Source of the DNA: Planctomycetaceae bacterium UBA2671
Lineage (GTDB): Bacteria > Planctomycetota > Planctomycetia > Planctomycetales > Planctomycetaceae
Assembly: GCA_002359185.1 (NCBI GenBank)
Contig: DEML01000076.1
Coordinates: 1-57,254 of the forward strand
Length of the DNA: 57,254 nt
Reading direction: 5' to 3'
Shown: positions 55,201-57,254 of the stretch, in pieces
Layout of the letters: every line of letters begins with the position of its first letter
Numbering within the stretch: position 1 is the stretch's first letter
Program-made: the position numbers and the translations under genes
Notes under the pieces: generated by a model
The model's database searches: none
The model's input: only the letters and a program-made list of their open reading frames with translations
Told to the model about the DNA's origin: nothing

Positions 55201-57254
55201 AATAAGGCAAAATCGGGTGGTGGAATTTATAGTTATAGTTTTGACTTATTGATTGAGAATTCCACAATTTCTGAGAATGAAGCCCTCTTCGGAGGTGGCC
55301 TTTTTATCTCCCAAAATGCAATTATTTCTGGTTCCACGATTTCTAATAATTTAGCAACTAATAATGGCGGAGGAATTTATACTCTCTCTTCACACAACTC
55401 AAAATTGACAATTACAAACTCTACTGTTTCCAGAAATATTGCCAACATTAATGGAGGTGGACTTTTATCTCATTCGTCACATTCATCTACGGAAATTATC
55501 AGTTCAACGTTTTCTGAGAATTCCGCAGTTGCTGGTGGTGGTATATTCGCAGAATGGCTTAGCAGTACGACATTGCATAATACGATCATAGCAAATAGTA
55601 CTAGCGGTGGAGATTTAGCGGGCATCGGCATTGTTTTCGGTTCGTTCAATAACATTGAAGACGGTCAGAAACTGGAAAATCTTACGAATACGATCGTTGG
55701 TGATCCACGATTAGGAGCACTTGCCGACAATGGGGGTCCCACCTTCACACACGCTCTGCTGGACGACTCGCTGGCGATAAATGCTGGAAATAATGCTTTG
55801 GCTCTCGATGCCAGTATGAATGCACTCACCACCGATCAGCGTGGTAGCGGCTTTGATCGCATAATCGGCGATCGGGTCGATATTGGAGCTTACGAATCGA
55901 CCAGCATGACCGGTGGCGGGCCAACAACAAGAATTGACATCACCCCCTCGAGCCTGGGGTATGGGATTCCCGGTCAGGATAACGCGATTGGTGCAGGTTT
56001 TATTCTGTACAGCCAGCAGAGTGTGCAACAACGGTTTGCCGGAGCGGTTGTCGCCAATGGGGCCGAGAACTTTGTGGTGGTCCGTTATCTCAACAGTCGA
56101 TGGCAATACGCCCACAACGATGTCTGGGTGGACTTTACTCCGACCACGGGAGATCGACTGATCGCTGCGATCGATTTCGACAGCAGTCAGGTTGAGATGC
56201 TGCAGGGAAGCAGCGGGAGTGTGAACGGGATCAATCAGGGTTATGTTGAGGGGGATCTGACGATAACTGCCAACCAGTGGAGAGATCGTCCGAACGCGGG
56301 AGAATTTGGCATCACGGGGACGTACTTCACACTGGAACTGCCAACAACAAGAATTGACATCGCCCCCTCGAGCCTGGGGTATGGGATCCCCGGTCAGGAT
56401 AATGCGACCGGCAACGGCTTTATCATGTACAGCCAGCAGAGCGTACAACAACGGTTCGCCGGAGCGATCGTCGCCAATGGAGCCGAGCACTTTGTGGTCG
56501 TCCGATTCATCAATAATCAGTGGCAATACGCCCACAACGATGTCTGGGTGGACTTCACACCGACAACGGGTGATCGACTGGTTGCCGCGATCGATTTCGA
56601 CAGCAGTCAGGTTGAGATGCTCGAGGGGAGCACTGGCAGCGTGCACGGGATCGATCAGGGTTATGTTGGGGGGGATCTGACGATAACTGCCAACCAGTGG
56701 AGAGACCGTCCGAACGCGGGGGAATTTGGCATTACGGGAACTTACTTCACGGCGTTACGGGATCCGTCCGAGACAACCCGAGTGGACTTCGCTCCTTCGA
56801 GTCTGGGCTACGGGATCCCCGGCCAGGATAATGCGACCGGTGCAGGCTTTATTCTTTACAGTCAGCAGAGCGTGCAACAACGGTTTGCCGGTGCTATCGT
56901 CGCCAATGGGGCTCAGCACTTTGTGGCGGTCCGATTTATCAGTAATCAATGGCAATACGCCAACAACGATGTCTGGGAGAATTTCACGCCGACAGCGGGA
57001 GATCGGCTCATCGCCGCGATCAATTTCGACAGCAGCCAGGTGCAAATGCTGCAGGGAAGCAGTGGGAGCGTGAACGGGATTGCCCAGGGTTATGTTGAGG
57101 GGGATCTGACAATTACTCCCAACCAGTGGAGAGACCGTCCGAATGCCGGGGAGTTTGGCATTACGGGGACGTACTTTATGGTGCAACAGACTGCACCCCA
57201 GACAACCCAGGTGGACATCAACCCCTCGAGCCTGGGATATGGGATTCCCGGTCA
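46234..57254 (+). CDS. Giant modular surface protein (propeller repeats, CSLREA, tandem C-terminal modules), 3' end outside window
   Basis: Open from ATG 46234 to the window edge (>3,670 codons) in one frame. N-terminus carries a secretion motif CETRTLLSG (about 47-55), a variant of the planctomycete LEPR-XLL signal. Residues about 56-1055: sixteen ~62-residue propeller-like repeats (LVSHTGDGLTTGN, ISADGSAIAYQS, DVFLYS). About 1057, 1429 and 2777: CSLREA domains (TSLREAIIAANA) each followed by right-handed beta-helix sequence and, in the first two, a DIGAYE-type end. About 1890-2550: hemagglutinin-like beta repeats and a calcium-binding-like DVNDNGIPDIFEDLNGDG (about 2552). From about 3230: tandem 140-143-residue modules. 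Secreted, probably adhesive; no catalytic motif. Confidence 0.85.
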   Translation, partial: MVRWNSLGRLFFSSPIFKYLAMQALLRGKCRRQTVRNNQYYGFGSTEMCETRTLLSGVELISLSDPANPGDAAGGQNASMSGDGRYVVFESLSTNLVAGQIDTNNATDIFLLDRDTGVISLVSHTGDGLTTANSQSANAKISDDGSTIVYESNTTNLVSGVTYYSGTNIFLYSAYTDSNRLVSHRNDNPLRTGNHDSSKASLSADGNTVVFQSQSTDLINWLTNENGYANDVFVYSALTDNVQLVSHIGDGETTGNQTSFNAVISADGSAIAYQSYSTDLINGMTDDNGTGSDIFLYSVSSASNSLVSHTAGDYLTTGNKQSYNPVISADGTTLAYESTSSNLISGGMFTSSYRNIFVYSTVTDTSSLVSHVAGNELGTVSGHSMKAVISADGSAIAYQSQQRNLVSGMTDTNGSGYDVFLYSVATATNSLVNHTGDGLKSSDNESINAVISADGSAVAYESTSTDILVGMPQEYGIGSTDVFLYSVATATNSLISHKGDGLTGAGLDSENAILSTDGSIVIFQSRSLEIDENSIDYEYTTDLFAFDTATTQVELLSTLNPVVPNRAAGVKIYGEVLSSIESYPISVSADGRYVVYESNARNILPGVLDNNGFIDVFLLDRKTGVTSLVSHLGDGVTTGLSNSFNAQISANGSAVVYQSGVRNLVSGMVDANVIGTDLFLYDVATGTNRLISHSGDSLTTGNGQADSAVISADGKTVAFVSSATNLVEGVTDANGHTQDVFLFSAETNAIRLVSHTGDELTTGNYRSLNPNLSADGFTVAFESQATDLIDGVIDVNGTDSDVFLFLAGTSNLRLVSHTGDGITTGNDNSYSASISADGSMLAFGSSSTNLVSGMTDTNGSSSDIFQYSTATNSNLLVSHTGDGLTTGNGKSEEAEISKDGSAIVFQSEATNLISGVTDTNGSDLDVFLYSIATGSNNLVSHSWDSLTTGDNESYNASISADGKSVAYESIATNLLEVFYNRNATTNGQDVFLYTSAERSNLLVSHTGNGVSTSRQGAYEPALSEDGKFIGFYSAGDFMKDDFNQVLDVYALQLPPETIVVTTRHDENDGTIDPTQGTGTSLREAIIAANAYPDSNIITFASNLFGGNVDVSLDSFDGLDEDESIYGDFDITSHITIMVSDPRMVKIYGAWLPNEPFSGDRIFEILSGGTLVLDNVTVSRGENEKGAGLFVNEGGTLEVNNSIITDNESTTGGGIYNLGELSITNSTISRNTAVTDGAGLYNNGNAVIKYSTFAYNTSGGYGGGIFNDDSGELTVINTTISQNSASTGGALATSGTTLIRNSTFAYNTADLVGGIIESGGSTTLYNSIISDHTTGDLQGTFTGANNLIEDGSGTGLFGTITGDPRLEDLKINGGATHTHALLKNSIAIDAGNDSFAIDEFGHSLTRDQRTSLRFVNTVDIGAYEAITETIVITTAVDENDGSLDPDAGTGISLREAIIAANISSGLNHIVFDQELNNSPFIFSLETTDPYDHSANFGDLVIKDDLIIEGNGIDVTILDGGQIDRLFAIENNATVEISNLTLSGGSATVSGGAIYMSSSTVNIDTVAFRNNYSGSTGGAISVHSSQGFLTVKNSYFYSNTAEELGGGIYLNYGNLDISNTVFDSNIALDDGGGIYGWNADVSVADSYFTRNVGSNNGGGIHKIGTNLRITNSTFAQNIANRGAGVYTNYVGTVITNSTFSGNTSGTQGSAIYTDSLLPTIILNSTFINNHAYSATSSSSGKVIYKRYSSNDVLIHNTLIANNITGLGKSTSGISDNFNSNSSNNLIDNPSQAGSLIHNTNGNIIGDGLGNLLSVDQIIDPVLRDNGSGIPTHSLVSNSVAIDAGNPLLLPDDVNDVDGDSDISEPIPFDQRGVGYVRILGSGLDIGAFEYNPQQVEISLDSSNNLLISSINGTSDDELTLKFDDQNNQLIITDANNLLVTSIFGANGNNSNSITIPITSFSGENIIFNGGAGDDVLIVDFSLGEFTKNIIFNGEGQTKGDELVLTGGSFDTVTHSLTNANDGSIDLDGITITYTGLEPISDYNVAVNRVFEFTGAAETITLSDNGISDDGFSLIDSTLGESVAFANPTGALTINTTTGSGTDFINVERLDSSFDANLNIITDRDTGEEDVVTFQTNTLDLGTGALYVTGDEIQLDVGINTGGSQLFSGKVLLGADLTLLSGDTVTFTNSLDGTHNLVVEAEGDVNFNGNVGDDQALASLTIDDSSHTTNNVNFFGSLNTTGSFTQNAGSGTTVFLDSTIGLNLDVTTNNVIFLLGSSQVSGTVSVDAATSIEVGGAIETSGSHGIQFDAGQDIGINSHGSLTTDNGNLTLNANVSGTTTGEFSGIAIDGGSLTTTSGAITLTGTGGNTGVSTGILLSDNAKVESHGAGTITLNGFGHGMGNGIEIESSAQILSTDGNIQLTGITTGNKGVTLEAGLISTDGTASVTINGTGGTTGDGHGVNFDSASQIELSGSGSIDVTGTSTMGSEIRLALGPDGFINTAATGFTLAYMGVQTYHSEIDIEDESVLNGLMINFQDGISGSSDLTIDLRIDGPSPFDVNDNGIPDIFEDLNGDGLIDGTNINYAQVAQFLSLRGSATVKENTTSDFAGNITIATGQFHVHGDTTNATSSVTVLSSAFLLGTGSILGDVFIENGGLFTPGPIPTQFELGNLTLNTGAIFAVDLEGAAAGTEYDQLLVTGASRIVNLNGSTLDIDLDGTFAPIVGSQFIIIDSEDAESDINGTFDGLAEGATFMADGQLFSITYAGGDGNDVVLTALANGTIVVTTANDENDGGLDPEAGAGVSLREAIIAANLNMNADTITFDPSLNGMTLLLTIMGTQEEASIDGDLDIKSHVSIDAQGQNITIDGGSDLASGGVDTGIGERIFHVLRNGFLGLKGITITGGAVEGPNDDGATPVDAEDGTGGGIRISQYAEGRIVDSIISGNFAESGGGIYSQGTLTILDSVITGNSTHGDGGGLTLNGKQTITNSIISGNKAKSGGGIYSYSFDLLIENSTISENEALFGGGLFISQNAIISGSTISNNLATNNGGGIYTLSSHNSKLTITNSTVSRNIANINGGGLLSHSSHSSTEIISSTFSENSAVAGGGIFAEWLSSTTLHNTIIANSTSGGDLAGIGIVFGSFNNIEDGQKLENLTNTIVGDPRLGALADNGGPTFTHALLDDSLAINAGNNALALDASMNALTTDQRGSGFDRIIGDRVDIGAYESTSMTGGGPTTRIDITPSSLGYGIPGQDNAIGAGFILYSQQSVQQRFAGAVVANGAENFVVVRYLNSRWQYAHNDVWVDFTPTTGDRLIAAIDFDSSQVEMLQGSSGSVNGINQGYVEGDLTITANQWRDRPNAGEFGITGTYFTLELPTTRIDIAPSSLGYGIPGQDNATGNGFIMYSQQSVQQRFAGAIVANGAEHFVVVRFINNQWQYAHNDVWVDFTPTTGDRLVAAIDFDSSQVEMLEGSTGSVHGIDQGYVGGDLTITANQWRDRPNAGEFGITGTYFTALRDPSETTRVDFAPSSLGYGIPGQDNATGAGFILYSQQSVQQRFAGAIVANGAQHFVAVRFISNQWQYANNDVWENFTPTAGDRLIAAINFDSSQVQMLQGSSGSVNGIAQGYVEGDLTITPNQWRDRPNAGEFGITGTYFMVQQTAPQTTQVDINPSSLGYGIPG
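46381..49390 (+). repeat. Sixteen propeller-like repeats, two blocks of eight
   Basis: Units of about 62 codons with consensus LVSHTGDGLTTGN, then ISADGSAVAYES, TNLVSGMTDTNG, DVFLYS. The first unit of each block differs from the rest and the two first units resemble each other: GRYVVFES with LLDRDTGV (46483-46600) and GRYVVYES with LLDRKTGV (48004-48110). Seven ordinary units follow each. This suggests two eight-bladed propellers made by block duplication. Confidence 0.7.
55921..57254 (+). repeat. Tandem 420-429-bp C-terminal module repeats
   Basis: Modules start near 55921, 56341, about 56770 and about 57199; the last is cut by the window edge. Spacing 420, 429, 429 bp. Each reads PSSLGYGIPGQDNATGAGFI, YSQQSVQQRFAGAVVANGA, HFVVVRFINNQWQYAHNDVW, QVEMLQGSSGSVNGI, GDLTI, WRDRPNAGEFGITGTYFT. 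Copies are >80% identical at the DNA level, so they are recent. Confidence 0.9.

Overview
The window is almost certainly from a planctomycete. It carries two DUF1592/DUF1588/DUF1585 c-type cytochrome + DUF1552 gene pairs, a LEPR-XLL-like secretion motif on a giant surface protein with CSLREA domains, a ThuA-like protein, and a planctomycete-type tyrosine integrase. No species is claimed.

Layout. 1-4.7 kb: tail of a DUF1592-type cytochrome gene, its DUF1552 partner, a solitary FtsX-type permease and a DUF455 ferritin-like protein. 5.2-12.4 kb: mostly minus strand; a HEAT-repeat lipoprotein, a membrane-fusion-like adaptor, an aldo/keto reductase, an RpiB-type isomerase and a PDZ protein. 12.8-21.1 kb: a trypsin-like lipoprotein, a TauE/SafE permease, clpC with a strong terminator, a membrane protein converging on clpC, and a NagB-like protein with an altered active site. 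21.4-26.7 kb: murE-murF peptidoglycan operon, an alpha/beta hydrolase and an LLM-class flavin oxidoreductase. 26.9-35.9 kb: plus strand; a small conserved-looking protein, ThuA, mnmG, an exported SAM methyltransferase overlapping a TlpA-like thioredoxin, and a second DUF1592/DUF1552 pair.

36.1-43.9 kb is a 7.8-kb integrative element inserted in the 3' end of tRNA-Asn(GTT). A 14-bp core of the tRNA is repeated perfectly at the far end. The element encodes an integrase, an excisionase-like HTH protein, a primase-polymerase/D5-type helicase, a zinc-ribbon protein with a tape-measure-like core, a ribbon-helix-helix regulator and a set of very short, overlapping genes. No capsid, portal or terminase gene is visible inside it, so it looks like a phage satellite or similar replicating island. 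Between two of its convergent genes lies the most unusual object in the window: about eleven different short palindromes laid end to end at roughly 20-bp spacing, filling the intergenic gap from stop codon to stop codon.

43.9-46.0 kb is a graveyard: two tandem copies (832-bp offset) of a truncated transposase plus a degenerate tRNA-Asn-like segment, then a decayed terminase fragment. From 46.2 kb to the window end runs a single open gene of more than 3,670 codons. It encodes a secreted modular protein: two blocks of eight propeller-like repeats, three CSLREA/beta-helix regions, and 140-143-residue tandem modules still continuing at the window edge.

Several unrelated intergenic gaps carry dispersed palindromic repeats, some of which run into the ends of genes.
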